Origin: Melastoma dodecandrum
Taxonomy: Eukaryota > Streptophyta > Magnoliopsida > Myrtales > Melastomataceae
DNA: 64,000 nt
Assembly: GCA_029817715.1 (NCBI GenBank)
Contig: JARUPY010000534.1
Span: 498,501-562,500, forward strand
Reading direction: 5' to 3'
Positions 10,362 through 22,521 of this stretch are shown here, piece after piece. The notes beneath the pieces were generated by a model that saw only the letters and a list, made by a program, of their open reading frames with translations, was not told where the DNA came from and searched no databases. Made by a program: the position numbers and the translations under genes. The number at the start of each line of letters is the position of its first letter. The stretch's first letter is position 1.

Positions 10362-11414
10362 TTACAAGGTTAAGGTTCCGCGGCCTTCACAAGTTTTGCA
10401 AGATCGTGAAGAAGTGCATCTCGTGCAGTAGCTCCATTTCTTGGGAAGCCTAAAGCAAAAATTCAGACAGCTCAGCCGTGCAGTTATGCACTGCCGTAGA
10501 CCGAATCAGGAGTTGAAAGAAGTGAAGATAAAGTCTGTCTACCCTGCAGTATATCGGGTGGCCAAGCTCTTCGAGTTCAGTCGTGCCCTCTCCGCAATTT
10601 CATCCGATGGTCTTCTAAGCACAAAACCTTCGCCCTTGCACTCAGGACACACCCCAGACCCACCACAGTCCTCGCAGGTTCTCGTAGGCACCTTCCACGA
10701 AACAAAAATTCATGTAAATACTGAAAGATACCCCAAATTTAGCATAACTATGAGCCGGGTGTCCCATACCACGACGGTTTCGGTAGATTTTATCCGTCTA
10801 ACGAGAAGTGTGGCAGCAGCACCGACAGCGGTTGCCGCCACAGCCACTGAAATTGCAGTCTCCGGTAGAGCCGAGGGAAAGGTCAGGCATTTCCTCCTCC
10901 CGTGGATGTTCCGAGCTTCTATACTAGAATTGCAGGGATGAAGCAGCTTGGATGCATCTCGTGCATTGCGAACGCATACCCCTGCATCTTCAAGAGGGGG
11001 ATCGAATCGAATCGGTCAGATATCAGTACAGGTCATCGGATGGGATCATTTCACTGCCTGATCAACTCAGCCACCTACTCAAGAAAGTGCAGCTAGGAAG
11101 GAACATAGTATTAGCAATGAAGGGAACTGTCCCCAGGTAGTTAACAAAATCCTATCCGTGTTAGTCTGGATCTGTCAGTAAGGAACCATCCCGGGAACTC
11201 ACTCCAACTATCCTCACTCTGATTTCACTACCCCGGGAATCGACATCAGAAAGAACCAGTCAATGCGCAGCAAGTCCCCTCGCCGCAGAGTGAATTGCAA
11301 GAGAACAAACGGGAATTGGGGTTTGTTATAAGGGAAAGGAAGGATGAACTCGCACTTACTCCTGGGGGAGTTAAAAGCAGGAGAGTTGCAGGCTGGAATT
11401 AGGGACCGCTCCAT
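10362..11414 (-). CDS. DnaJ-type cysteine-rich (CXXCXGXG) zinc-binding protein, probably plastid-targeted
   Basis: Four exons on the minus strand (11414-11360, 10981-10770, 10691-10543, 10449-10362) give about 167 aa. The core carries CEDCGGSG, CPECKGEG, a CTRC knuckle and CKTCEGRG, spaced as in the DnaJ cysteine-rich domain but with no J domain. A hydrophobic segment, ISVAVAATAVGAAATLLV, precedes it. The block YTAGLPKKWSYCTRC is typical of a small plant family that includes Arabidopsis At2g24860. The N terminus, MERSLIPACNSPAFNSPR, is Ser/Arg-rich and acid-poor like a transit peptide. The last two introns are well supported because the domain reads through both joins. The first join (AGGA, GTAAGT to GATGCAG) is inferred from frame. 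An upstream in-frame ATG at 11498 is possible. Confidence 0.75.
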
Positions 11415-12057
11415 CTGAGGAGGAGGATAGAGCAGCGTGGGATTTTGATATTTTTCTAATAGAGAAGAACGAACCGTGCTCTCTTGAGGATCACACATCA
11501 GGCCTGGGCCCTAGGCCCACATCACTTCGATCTATCGGGCCTGGGTCGGTTTGGGCCTTGTCTGACACTTGACAGCCCAGAATGGGATCGCCTTTTGAAT
11601 GTTTGCATTTGTATTGTGTGAAGGAAAATGACAGAAAAAGTTAACCAAAGCAGCAGGCAGCCAGCATCGGCCTCGACCTGGCCGGCCCTGCAAGGCTGCT
11701 GCAACCCCGCGCCATAAATTTGTTTCCCCAGGGGAAGTTTGAAACTTCTGAAAAAACATTAATATTAATAATAATAACGACGACGACGACGACGGCATTC
11801 GTGAGTATGAAGTTTTCGAATGACTTGGGGGGGAGGAATGGAAAATCACGTGGATCTTCTCATCTTCTTCATACGATGTCCGACGAAATCTCTCTGCTCC
11901 CCCTCCCCACCCCTTCACGAGCCTATTTATAATCGCAGGACAAACATCCTTTGTATATCTTGAGTGTCTGTATATACAGTATGAAGACATGATGTAATGA
12001 AGGATACGGATACAACTCCGGTCTCGTAAAACAAACCTTTTTTTTTTTGCTCCTTCC
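11415..12057. promoter_or_regulatory. Divergent promoter region between the DnaJ-type gene and the peptide gene
   Basis: About 640 bases separate two divergently transcribed genes. On the plus strand, TATTTATAA at 11924-11932 is a good TATA box, followed about 125 bases later by the ATG at 12058. A small imperfect (AAT)n/(CGA)n microsatellite lies near 11766-11795. Long minus-strand frames here (11532-12059) have no domain and are rejected. Confidence 0.5.
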
Positions 12058-12399
12058 ATGTCGGTCGCTGTCGCTCACATTTTCCTCCTCGTACTCTTGT
12101 TGTCCTTCTCATCTCCACTTTCGGTTTTCGCGGCACGGGGAGTGGCCATGCTGTTCAGCGTGCCGAGTACGGCAAGGCCACCTGTGGCACTCGCATTACA
12201 CCGCGATTCCCCGAGTTTTGTTTCCATGGACCCGTCACATGACAAACGGCTTGGGATTTTCAGAGGTAAGGAGGTGAGGAGCTGCTTGCCAAAAGGTTTC
12301 AGACGTACATCATCCCCCAGCCGCTCTGAGAACAAAGAGCCTCTCGGCTCAATGGAGAATTGCTCCGGTGTCCCCGAGGATTCGCAGTTGAAGCCTTGA
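12058..12399 (+). CDS. Small secreted-peptide precursor, candidate IDA-like (IDL)
   Basis: An intronless frame of 113 codons starts with a textbook signal peptide (MSVAVAHIFLLVLLLSFSSP, cut probably after VFA). The mature part is polar and basic. Near residues 80-95 it contains LPKGFRRTSSPSRSEN, which resembles the IDA/IDL EPIP motif: an LPKG lead, then a serine/proline core PSxPS-type with basic residues and a final N. It lacks the canonical PIPPS prolines, and about 20 residues follow it, so the match is partial. A TATA box lies 125 bases upstream. IDL peptides are apoplastic ligands of HAESA-type receptor kinases; that role here is inference. It could be another post-translationally processed peptide family. 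Confidence 0.5.
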   Translation: MSVAVAHIFLLVLLLSFSSPLSVFAARGVAMLFSVPSTARPPVALALHRDSPSFVSMDPSHDKRLGIFRGKEVRSCLPKGFRRTSSPSRSENKEPLGSMENCSGVPEDSQLKP

Positions 12400-12860
12400 A
12401 GCCCTTTTCTTTTTCTTTGCTTTTGTACCTTCTTCCTTTCTCTGTGCCAGCGCTTTTGTGTTATTTTGATTGATATGATAACGTTGAGGCGTTTTTGCTG
12501 CACATTGTAAAGGGCTGGGCATTGCAATAGCATGTGACTAAGCCAAACATTCACAAAATCAAGCTACGTGATAACATTATTGTCGCCGTCGTCGTCCATT
12601 GTAATGATAATAAGAAAGAACAGTAGGTTTTTCCTTTCCGCTATTAGGATGCATTGAGTATCAATCACATCCTGAGGATCTCACCAAACAAATACAATAT
12701 ATATGAAGCTTCTAGTAAGGAATATCAATAACTGGGAGGAGGGGTTGAAGAAGAATGACCCAAGCCGATTCCCGGTCACATCCTTCTTTAGCATAGTTCC
12801 ATCCGCACAAGCTTTCAACTCATACTGCTCGGATAAGGTTGGCAGTATTCATCACAGAGA
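12400..12860. other. 3' UTRs of the convergent peptide and ABCF1 genes
   Basis: The peptide gene (plus strand) and the ABCF1 gene (minus strand) converge here, so the interval probably holds both 3' UTRs. No coding frame is supported. Confidence 0.4.
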
Positions 12861-15383
12861 TCAATCAGAGAGACCAGCCTTGCTCTTGAGATGCGCCTTG
12901 AAGTCCATAATGTCGCCTTCCCACCTGGTCACGGCTTGATTCTCGCAAACCCAAATCTCATGCCCCACCTGGTTGATAAGCCTGAAGTCATGGCTGACCA
13001 GAACCAATCCCCCGTCCCACTCGTTCAGAGCCTCGGCCAAGGAGTCGATCGTCTCAATGTCCAAATGGTTCGTCGGCTCGTCCAGCAGAAGCATGTGAGG
13101 CTGCCTCCACGCCAGCCATGCGAAGATCACTCGGCTCCTTTGCCCGTCAGACAAGTTCTTCATCGGCATTACCTGAGCCTTACCAGTCAATCCAAACTTG
13201 CCAATTGCAGCCCTCATCTTCTCTTCCTCATTCCCCGTGTACTCTTTCATCATGAACTGCAGCGCAGATAATTCCAGGTCGAGTTTCTCAGCAAGATGCT
13301 GATGGAACTGTGCTATCTTCAAATGATTGTGGCGCCGGACCATGCCATCGAGAGGGACCAAGTCCCCTGTCATTAGCTTCAGCAAAGTGCTCTTCCCAGC
13401 TCCATTTGGGCCAACAAGGGCGATTCTTGAGTCCAAATCCACCCCAAAATCAATGTTCTTATAGATGAGATTATCTGGCGTGTAGCCAAATGTGACCTCC
13501 ACAAACTGCAGCACGGGCGGGGGAAGCTTCCCAACATCATAAAACCGGAAGACAAGGACTTTATCTCTTGCAACCTTTTCAGTCAACCCACCCCGTTCCA
13601 TTTTGGCGAGTGTCTTCTCTTTGCTCTGGGCCTGGCGTGCAAGCTTTGCTGACCCATGCCCAAAACGGGCAATGTACTCCTTCATTGAAGCTATCTGCTC
13701 CTGTTCCCACTTGTACTGCTTCATCTGATTTTCTTCTAGTTCAGAGCGAGTCTGAACATACTGATCATAGTTCCCAGTATACATCTTCAGTTTCTTACTC
13801 TGCATGTGGATTATATTGGTGCAAACTCCATTAAGAAAATCTTGCGAATGTGATACAACCACAAGGATGCGATCAAATTTCTTCAAAGTCTCCTCCAGCC
13901 AAACACATGCCTCCAGATCTGTTACCAGCAATTGAATAAAAAAAAATTAAAAGCGCACAACATTTGTCACTCCAGTTAACACAAAGAAATTCTAATGAGA
14001 TCACCCTTACCAAGGTGATTAGTAGGCTCGTCAAGGAGTAAAATGGTGGGATTCATAAATAGTGCTCGCGCCAAAGCAATCCTCATTCTCCAACCACCAG
14101 AAAAATCTTGTGTTTTCTTTGCCTGCATCTTCTTATTGAATCCAAGACCAAATAGGATCTCAGCAGCACGTTTCTCTGCAGTAGATGCGTCCATTGCTTC
14201 GAGCCGCTCGTATACGCGGTCAAGAGCTTCACCACCACCGTCATCCTGGAGTTGAGAACATAAATGAATCAAACCATGCCAGTGAGCCATAGTGCAACTG
14301 TTTGGTGAAGGGAACTCAATTTAACAAACCTGTGAAGCCAAGGCTTCAGCTTCCTTCTCCAGTTTCAGCCTCTCCTCATCACAGCTAATGACGGCCTCTA
14401 GCGACGACATGTCAGATGCTTCAATCTCTCTTGTTAAATGATAAATATCCATATGTTCTGGTATAGGGAGCTCCCGACAACCAATGGCGGTGAGGAGAGT
14501 AGACTTGCCACACCCATTGAGTCCCAGCAAACCATATCGCCTAAATGAATAAGAGGGGAACCCATTTTAATAACAACCATACACATAACCCCAAATTACT
14601 TCAATTGAAAACCACAAACACTACCAACCTGCCGTAATTGAGTTCCAGCTCTGAATCAACTATAAGATCATGACCATGGAAGGTCACTGATAAAGACTCT
14701 ATCTGCAACAATCCAGGAATAATACAAACATCAGCTGCAGCCGTGTGACTGATGAGATATCAACACAAGTTAACTGAAAAGAAAGTTCTGCCATAATGTT
14801 TTCGGTTCTCTCAGGTTCAATCACATCTATCAGAATAAGCTCAAAATGAATAAAGAAAGAAAACAGCGGAAAGCCGATAGCAAATCATCGGGGACAAGAA
14901 CAGATCTACAGCTGCAAATCTTAATGAAACAAACATGATACAAAATGGCACCCTAACGTACAAATTCAAGATTTTCACACCACCATTAGGCAAATGTTCT
15001 GGTGCTACCGTAGTCTAACGCAGTTCGAACCTGCTTTCCAGAGCCAACATCCAATCTAACTAATGTCGTCCAATTAATTTACATTTCGGGGGAATCTATC
15101 CATGCAGATTAAACCAATAATTTCCACTACAAAAAATAATCAGCAGAATACTCACCCTGATATCTCTGGAAAGAGGATGAGAACATAAAACTCCCGTACA
15201 CGTCCGATCCGAGATCTGCATGTTGTCAACCCCGTCAGCCAGCCTCTCAACGGCTCCATTAATCTCCGCGGCCGCAGTAGCAGCTGCCTTGGACGTTGTT
15301 GCGGCAGCAGCCTTTCCTCCCCTCTTGGCGGCTGCGGCGGCCTTCTTTTGCGCATCCTTCTTCTTTCTCGCATCCGACACCAT
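12861..15383 (-). CDS. ABCF1: ABC transporter F family member 1 (GCN20-type soluble ABC ATPase)
   Basis: Five coding exons on the minus strand (15383-15156, 14702-14629, 14540-14330, 14245-14011, 13918-12861) give 601 aa, close to the 595 aa of Arabidopsis ABCF1. The N terminus is Lys/Ala-rich ([20 protein letters not shown]). There are two nucleotide-binding domains. The first has Walker [10 protein letters not shown], signature [13 protein letters not shown] and Walker [12 protein letters not shown]. The second has Walker [10 protein letters not shown], signature LSDGQRSRV and Walker [13 protein letters not shown]. There are no membrane spans, as expected for the family. ABCF/GCN20 proteins act with ribosomes and GCN1/GCN2-type translational control. 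All joins keep frame across conserved blocks, with GT-AG sites. The domain linker is charged and lies in the long last exon. Very sure. Confidence 0.96.
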
Positions 15384-18300
15384 TCTCCCCTAACAAATAA
15401 AACAAACGGAAATCAACTTTCCGCAAGGACGACGACGACACCTTGAGACGACGGAGACGGCAGCGTATGATCGGGGACAGAGGGCGGCCACAAACCCTAG
15501 GAAATAGGGAAAAATTCTAGGGATTCTGTAGTTTGGATTGGTTCTCTACCGTTGACGGATTACAGATACGAAGGGTTTCACTCCCGTCGCCCACGTGCTG
15601 CAAAACCAGGTATGGGCATTATCGTCTTTTCAGGCAGCAGCCAGCAAGTCCAATTCCCGACAGTGGGATCCATTTTTTGGGCTCATATTCGATGAAGCCC
15701 AGATAAACAAATGGGCCAACGTTGGGCCTCCCATGAGGAGGTAGAATTTGGGCTTCAAAAGTTATTCTTTCCCAAGTGTGGAAGTGGGAATAACGTATGT
15801 GAATTGAAATAAAGGTAGGATTTTGAATTCGTCATCGTCCACCCGTGATTGACAACCTCGTTACCATCAGTCCAAGTTTGCGTAAACTGAAGTCGCCCGT
15901 ATATAAATAAGTTGGGCGAGTTTCGGCCGACTTCTCGCATCGGATGTTTTGTCAAAACCTCTAAGGTGTTGGTCGGTCCATGCAATATGGATAAGGTATG
16001 CTGAGTATGTCAGAAACAAACGGGACTCATGCTTGAGATACTAATTCGTCAATAAGGAAAATGGAATATAATATACATGGGGGGGAGGGGGAGGGCTTGA
16101 AAGAGTTTTTGTCAAGAGTGTCGGTTCCTCTCCTTTGACCTTTTGCCTCGAGTTGTACTCTTCTCGGGACAGGAAAAAAAGGGAAAACAAAACAATCCGA
16201 GGAGGACTTTCCCCCCCAGCATGAATTTACTACACCCAACAAGGTTTCGTCTTTGTTTTTTCTTCCCACGCATACGACCATGAATTCATATATTGCCCAT
16301 CAAAAAGAAAGGGAAAGAAAATTATCACAGCTGTCCCCATGTGGATAAGTCAACTGTGTCTAGCCTAGCTTGGTCTCATCATTGTTGGGCAACAAATGAT
16401 CTGTTGAAAAAGAGGATTTTGTCAATGAGTGTATATATATATATGTGTGTGTGTCAAAAAGGACACACTTGCCAAGAAAACCCAATAGAATATATTACTA
16501 TGGTCTTTCAAATTCAAGGTATCATTGTTGTACACATATATAGTTGTCCAACAAAAGGGTATAAACATTATTAATCTCTCTTATCCGTGTGAATAAACAG
16601 GAAGTCAACGTGCCCAGCCCCGCGGGGACAAGAAAATCTCCGACGTTGGATTTATAGCCCGACACTCATAGGGATAAGATAAAGTATTTGAGATAGATTT
16701 GCTCAAAGTAGCCAATTCGTCACATTACTAACTTTGAAACTCGCGCTCTAAGCAGAGGAATGCGCCTACGTGGTATATGGACACAATACGATTTTCCAAA
16801 AAGTTTAGCGTGCCTTTTTATTCCAGAGTTCAAGTAATCGTGGCGGGATTATCATGAGAAGTAGTCAAAAAGCCCTCGAGGTGGGTGTTGCTCTCTTTGG
16901 CTTGCGAGTAATGGCACAAATCTTGCCTCCCCCAGGTTAAGAATGAAACTCATCCACATGTTCCAACCAAAAACAAAGGTTGCCCCTCCTCCCATGACGT
17001 GGTTTTTGACTTGGGAGAGGCTGATTTATTCGTGTAATTTGGTTTGATATGTACTGAATACGATACCATGATTGAAGATTCGTGGATGTAACTTTAAACC
17101 CTTTTCGTCCGTTCGTTAATATCAAAACGCCGGATTTCCGGTCACCACCACCGGTCATTTTTCATCAGAAAATTAAAACAGAAAAAAGAAGTTTGTTATT
17201 ATTGTCTTGCATTTGTTTGTGTGTGTGGCATATTTGTTATAACACACAAACTTGTATCATCAGGCCTATTATCTTACTTTTACAAAATTGTTAAGTTATA
17301 AGCACATTTACTTAAATTCAGTCTTCATCTTTTCTTCTTTTTCATCTTGACAGTAACTTCTTTCCCTCGTTGTTACTCTTCCGCTGCTTTCTTAACAGTT
17401 AAAAATATGTTTCTTTGATCAGTAACCAAAGTCCGGAACAGAAGGAAACAAAAGCAAACATAAAAAAATCCAAACCTTTTTCTTCAATTTTGTCGCTTGC
17501 ATGCAGCTGGGTCTGTCCCCCCCCAAAATAAAAATAAAAACTTCTGAAAGATTTTCTTTTTGCCAATAAGATTGAAAATAATATATGATATAAACTGTTG
17601 GAATTATTTATTATGCAATGAAATATGAATATATATTTTGTTCTTGCTCATTTGTTTGCATTCTCCTTTCCCATTCCCCATGGAAAAAGCTGAAGAAACC
17701 TCGCGTTTACGTGTGAAACTCGAAGGGCAAAGATCTTCCTGCTCCTCCTGCTGCTGCACCTGCACAGAATTAAAGAGACTCTCTCTCTCTCTCTCTCTCC
17801 GTGTCTTGGTTTGAAACTTGGAATGGAGAAGGAGCTGCTGATAAAAACATTTGTTGTTTTTTTTCCTGTCTTGGTCTGGCTTAAAATAAAAGAACACATC
17901 GAAAATGGTCTTGGGGAATTGTGCATGTCGGGGGGTCTCTGGTGAGGGATTTATCGATACCTCACATCAGGAAAAAGAAAAAAGGAAAAAGGGAAGGAAC
18001 AGTGTCCATATGTCACAATAACATCAGCACATCCACAGCAGACCCAGCTTCTGGATATAGAACAGCTTCTCTCATTCAACTGTGTGATTATTTCATCCTT
18101 GGCTCTTCCCCCCTCCCCCTATCTATCCACATATTGGGTTTTTAAAAGATATCTTCGTCTGCCATCCAAAAGTTATGGTCAAATTCGTTTCATAATAAAG
18201 GTCAGAGTGGTACTAAAATAATTAGACAAAAAAACGTCAGACACGGACACCCATGAATCTAATTTTATCAGACTGATGTAATCAGAAAAATCATCAACGG

Positions 18301-19109
18301 TTGTGATCTCTTCCTCTTCCTATTAACACCTGTTTTAGGCAGAAAAAAACCTCGGTCACATGCCCCGTAGACAGGAATGGCCTTACGGAGAGACTCGGCG
18401 TATACAAGGTATTCAAAACATCGTATTATTGAGTTTCGTTCGGATTCGATTTTTCGCTCAAAATGTGGCATATTTTAATCCTCGTTTGGTCGAGATTATA
18501 ACATACTTTTCATCGTTTATTTGATTTTAATAATAACCCGAACTCCATTTTTTATTCATAAATTTGGAAGTTACGTTATTTATTTAATTTTAAGTATTAT
18601 TCGAATTTCGTCTTTCCAAATAAAAATAAAAGCAACTCGTCCAAGTGAAGAATCGATTGATGATACGTGTTACGAAATGAAAAGGGATAGTAAAAATACA
18701 ACGCATCGACGCTAAAAAATTAAATGTGATTCGATAAAAGTTGAGATATAACGCGACGACGTTCAATACGAAAATCAATATAATCGTACGAAAATCTATA
18801 TAATATTTTACGAATTTTAAAGATTCATGGTTGTTTTGAAAGACATAACAATCACAAACAATGAATTACGTTGTTAATTAAGGTGTTCTGTTTACTTTAC
18901 TGTTTTCTCTAAATATGTTCTAAAAGAATCGTGATTTTGTTTAAGTATTATATCTAATTAAACATTTTTCTTTCTTGTACGAGGAGCATGTCTCGAATCA
19001 AATCTCGAATCCCGTCTTCCTTTACTAAATAATCTCGGCGTGTTTACTGACCAACAACACTCCCTAACAATTTCATATGTTAAACACAAAAGAAGTGGTG
19101 TCCCTGATA
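15384..19109. other. Intergenic region, no gene seen
   Basis: The first ~150 bases are the ABCF1 leader and promoter, with a GACGACGACG stretch in the leader. Beyond this I see no domain-bearing frame on either strand in 3.5 kb. Structure present: a G run at 16080-16094, a TATATATATA/GTGTGTGTG microsatellite near 16430-16455, and a (CT)n run at 17779-17800. AT-rich sequence at 18480-18830 reads like decayed repeat DNA. Confidence 0.5.
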
Positions 19110-20351
19110 TCAGAAATAGTACAATCCCTTCTCCTGGTCTACCCCTAATTGGTTCCCTCCTCCTGCATAATGATCCATCATCCAGTTCATGCCACTTCTC
19201 CCGCTGCCGCTGCTGCTTAAATAATCACAGTCGATCCCGAAGCAATCGTTCATCTTCTCTGCCCAGTATCCAATGCCAATCCCCTGGTCAAAGTCAAACC
19301 CCACATCCATCATCTGTCCATTATTGTCCCTCTGCCCCTGTAACTCCCCCTCTTCCTGCTTGATCATCGTCGTCGCCTGGGGCTGTTGGTGTTGTTGATC
19401 TAGGTTGCTGCAGCTTCCTGGGAAGGACCCGAAATCAAGAATGTCCTGATCCTTGACGGGAAACGGTTCATAACCCGAGCTGAGAATGGAGCTGACTGTT
19501 GTCGTGGCTGAAGACGAGGTTGTCGTTGTGGTGGTGGTGGCACTGGCACTGGCACTGTTGTCTGTGGCGAAGAGGTAATTGTTGTTCAGGTAAGAGAAGT
19601 TACAGCCTTTGGACAGTGGTGGCGAATATGTGGACAGTAAAGGAAGTTGCTGCTGCTGTTGTTGGTAGGACTGGATCTCATAAGAGGACGGGAACAACAT
19701 CGGAGGAGGAAGGGAAGAAGTGCGAGGTTGCGGTGGCCGTGGCACCGGTTGCTTTCTGTGGTGGGAGTTTGGGATTAAACCCATGAGCTTCTTCTTCAGC
19801 TTTGTGTTCCAGTAGTTCTTGATGTCATTATCGGTTCGGCCTGGCAGCTGTGCAGCTATTATTGACCACCTAAATTCAAATCACAAAAAACCATAATCTA
19901 AACTCAGTGACCAAACCTAAGTACGGACAAGAAGACATATCCTACATTAGAAAAAAAAAAGGTTGTATTGTGAGTTTCCTTTTCCAGGTCTTTTACCTGC
20001 TACCGATGGTGATGAAAAGGTTGAATGTGATCCTGTCCTCTTCGTCAGAGAATTCTCCGTGCTTGATGTTCGGCCTCAGGTAGTTCAGCCAACGGAGCCG
20101 GCAACTCTTCCCACATCTCTTCAACCCTATTATTACAACATTCCCGACAATGAACAAATAGGACATGCAAGATCAAAGAGCCGGCCGGAAGAGGGACTTT
20201 TTGGCTTTAACGTACCGACTTTCTGCGGGAGGGCGATCCAGTTACCCCCGGTGCCGAACCTCTCGATGTAGTCCTTAAGCTTCGAGTCCTCCTCCGGCGA
20301 CCACGGTCCCTTCTTCACGTTTGTCTTGTCGCAACACGGAGCTCTCCCCAT
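19110..20351 (-). CDS. R2R3-MYB transcription factor, subgroup 14 (RAX/MYB36 type)
   Basis: Three exons on the minus strand (20351-20216, 20126-19997, 19869-19110) give 341 aa. The 136- and 130-nt first exons are the classic R2R3-MYB pattern. The N terminus [20 protein letters not shown] is diagnostic, followed by [15 protein letters not shown] and, across intron 1, [19 protein letters not shown]3 includes [20 protein letters not shown]. The [12 protein letters not shown] block places it in subgroup 14 (RAX1-3, MYB36/68/84/87), regulators of axillary meristems and endodermal differentiation. The C-terminal region is low-complexity (Gln, Thr, Ser runs) with acidic patches, plausibly an activation domain. 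I cannot choose between RAX and MYB36 clades from this alone. An upstream in-frame ATG at 20381 is judged to be leader. Confidence 0.93.
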
Positions 20352-22164
20352 ATCCTCCTCCTCACTTCTCTGCTCCAACAAAACCCTCCCTTGGAAAACT
20401 CTTCAATACCCTAAAATATTAAGAGGATGAAGGCTGAAGTTATGTGTTCTTGGGGACATATGGCTTTGTGATGTTCTTTATATAACACAACCAATTCGAG
20501 CTGTCTGTCCATTTCGAATTTAATTTTCACTACCTTTAATATCTTCATAAAGTCCAATAATTTCTTGTTTGGAAAAAGAGCGAAAAGCTTATGTGACTTT
20601 GGTTGTGTATAACAAGTCAAATGGTTGAAAGCAATGTTCCATGTAGGAAGAAAGTTTCCCCATTTTTCTCCTCTAAATAAAATAACAAAAAGCTAACCAA
20701 AGTCTAACTCTACCTTGAGTTTCTCATTTTTCCACTCCCCTATTAACTTAACTAAATATGATATTAATATCAGATTAGTAAAAAAGACCCTAATTAAAAA
20801 TGACATTAAGTTGTGATTTTCCTATATGATTATATATGCAAATGTCTGGGATTTTGAAAGTATTGTTGTTATTATAATTAAAAAGAAAGGAGAGGGATCA
20901 AGAAATATCTTGCATGCATGTTCTTTTCGTCGTTTATTTGTCTGTGTTTTTGCGTGGAGCGCCGAGTTTCGTTCCCGCGAGAATATTTTACGAAAATGGT
21001 TAAAAGTTGTAAAATTTCTAAATTGGTATTTGAAACACTAATTTTGTTCTTTAATAAAATTTCATCGGATAAAATCGAAAAAAATAGGTATTTGAAATAC
21101 CGATTTTAACCTCAAGGGAAAGTCGTTTCAAACACTAATTTTCCACGATTTTATACGAAGAAATCGATGTTTAAAACATTAATTTAAAGAAATTGATAAA
21201 AAACTTTAAAATTTAAAACTATTTTTCGTAAAATAGTGCGTGTAACAAGTAATGGACTCGGGGAGTGCGAAAGCAAAGGCGACTGTTACAATAATGCATT
21301 ATGCAGAAGGAACAGGGAAATATTTTGTTCCTTTATGTAGGGGAGGGCATAATTGGTGTTGTGTGGTTAAGGGGAACCCTACATCGTCAAACTTGAAATA
21401 ACTCTCTCCCTCACACGCACATATTCAAATCGACCGTCGCATTCCTCCAACCAAGGAAAAGAAATATATATATATTGCATCGTTCGTCATCAATACCGAC
21501 CGACCCCTAAAACAAATAAACGAAATGCGTGTGAGTTTTTATGTCAATTATTATTTTTTGGGATGAATGAGATTGGTCCAATCTTAGCCTTTCCAATAAT
21601 TCATCCTGGTCAACAGCAACTGATGGTAAATAATATCGCTCCCTTCTCCCCCTATTCACGTTAAATGTGTATGGTATTAGCTTAATATAGAAGATGCATC
21701 ATTTAACAACCAAATGATCTCGCGGTTGGTACGATTACGAATCGTGATGGTGTGTCTCCGAAGGAGATGTCCATGCTTGCCAAAAAAGCATGGAACTAGA
21801 AATACAAACAAAGTAAAAGAGTTACGATTACCATCCGTGACGTACAAAGGGTTAATGAGGTAGGTAAACTTTGGAAGAATGTTCACCGTTTTTTTCTTTG
21901 GATTTCTTCACGTGGCGTGGTTTGGTTTGGTAATATAATTTCGTGACTTCATCTTCCAAACGTTCAACCTCGTGGAAATAAAATGAATGCATTGAGGCAG
22001 GAAAATGTATCGAATTCGAAACCTATCACGTATAATTATCCTATCATAATCGAGTTTGAATTAGTCGAGAAAACTCGGAAACCGGGCAGAAGAAAAGCAC
22101 GTAGGAAAGACTATTCTAGAAATCACCATCTAGGAGCAAAAATGGCTTAATACATCATTTATTA

Positions 22165-22521
22165 TTACCGAGTTGAACCAATGCAAAAACCGACCCGAGT
22201 TGAACCGCCGTCAGACCCGGTTGTTAAAATGAAGAATACCTCCGGATCATCAGTGAAAGAAATAAATGCTTGAAGGAACTTAGCCGCCGGGTTGAAATCG
22301 TCGGAAACATTCATTACCCACATTTTTTTCTTACCAAAGTTAAAGGGAAGCATTTTGCATGTCCTCAGGGGGGAAGCTTCGTCTGTAAAGCTCTGATGGC
22401 CTAATTGGATTTCGTCATTAATAACGTCAGCATCCATCTCCATGCTTTGGACAACCGACGACACAACAACAACTAAATAACATATTGCTATTATAGTCAT
22501 CAGCATCATCATTGTTATCAT
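22165..22521 (-). CDS. Hypothetical small protein with hydrophobic N terminus (weak)
   Basis: A 118-codon minus-strand frame starts with a hydrophobic segment (MITMMMLMTIIAICYLVVVV) that could be a signal peptide or membrane anchor. It continues with a mixed-composition region containing NPAAKFLQAFISFTDDPEVF. I recognise no domain. The N-terminal Met/Ile run comes from an ATCATCATT-rich stretch, so the signal-like look may be accidental. No promoter or intron evidence supports it, and the neighbourhood is gene-poor. Confidence 0.2.
   Translation of the reverse strand: MITMMMLMTIIAICYLVVVVSSVVQSMEMDADVINDEIQLGHQSFTDEASPLRTCKMLPFNFGKKKMWVMNVSDDFNPAAKFLQAFISFTDDPEVFFILTTGSDGGSTRVGFCIGSTR

Noticed and set aside
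10099..10941. Plus-strand frames of 110 and 166 codons
   Set aside because: They are antisense to the DnaJ-type gene's exons and introns; the minus strand carries the conserved cysteine motifs.
11532..12059. 175-aa minus-strand frame
   Set aside because: It covers the promoter and leader of the peptide gene, with serine runs from CGA/AAT repeats and no domain.
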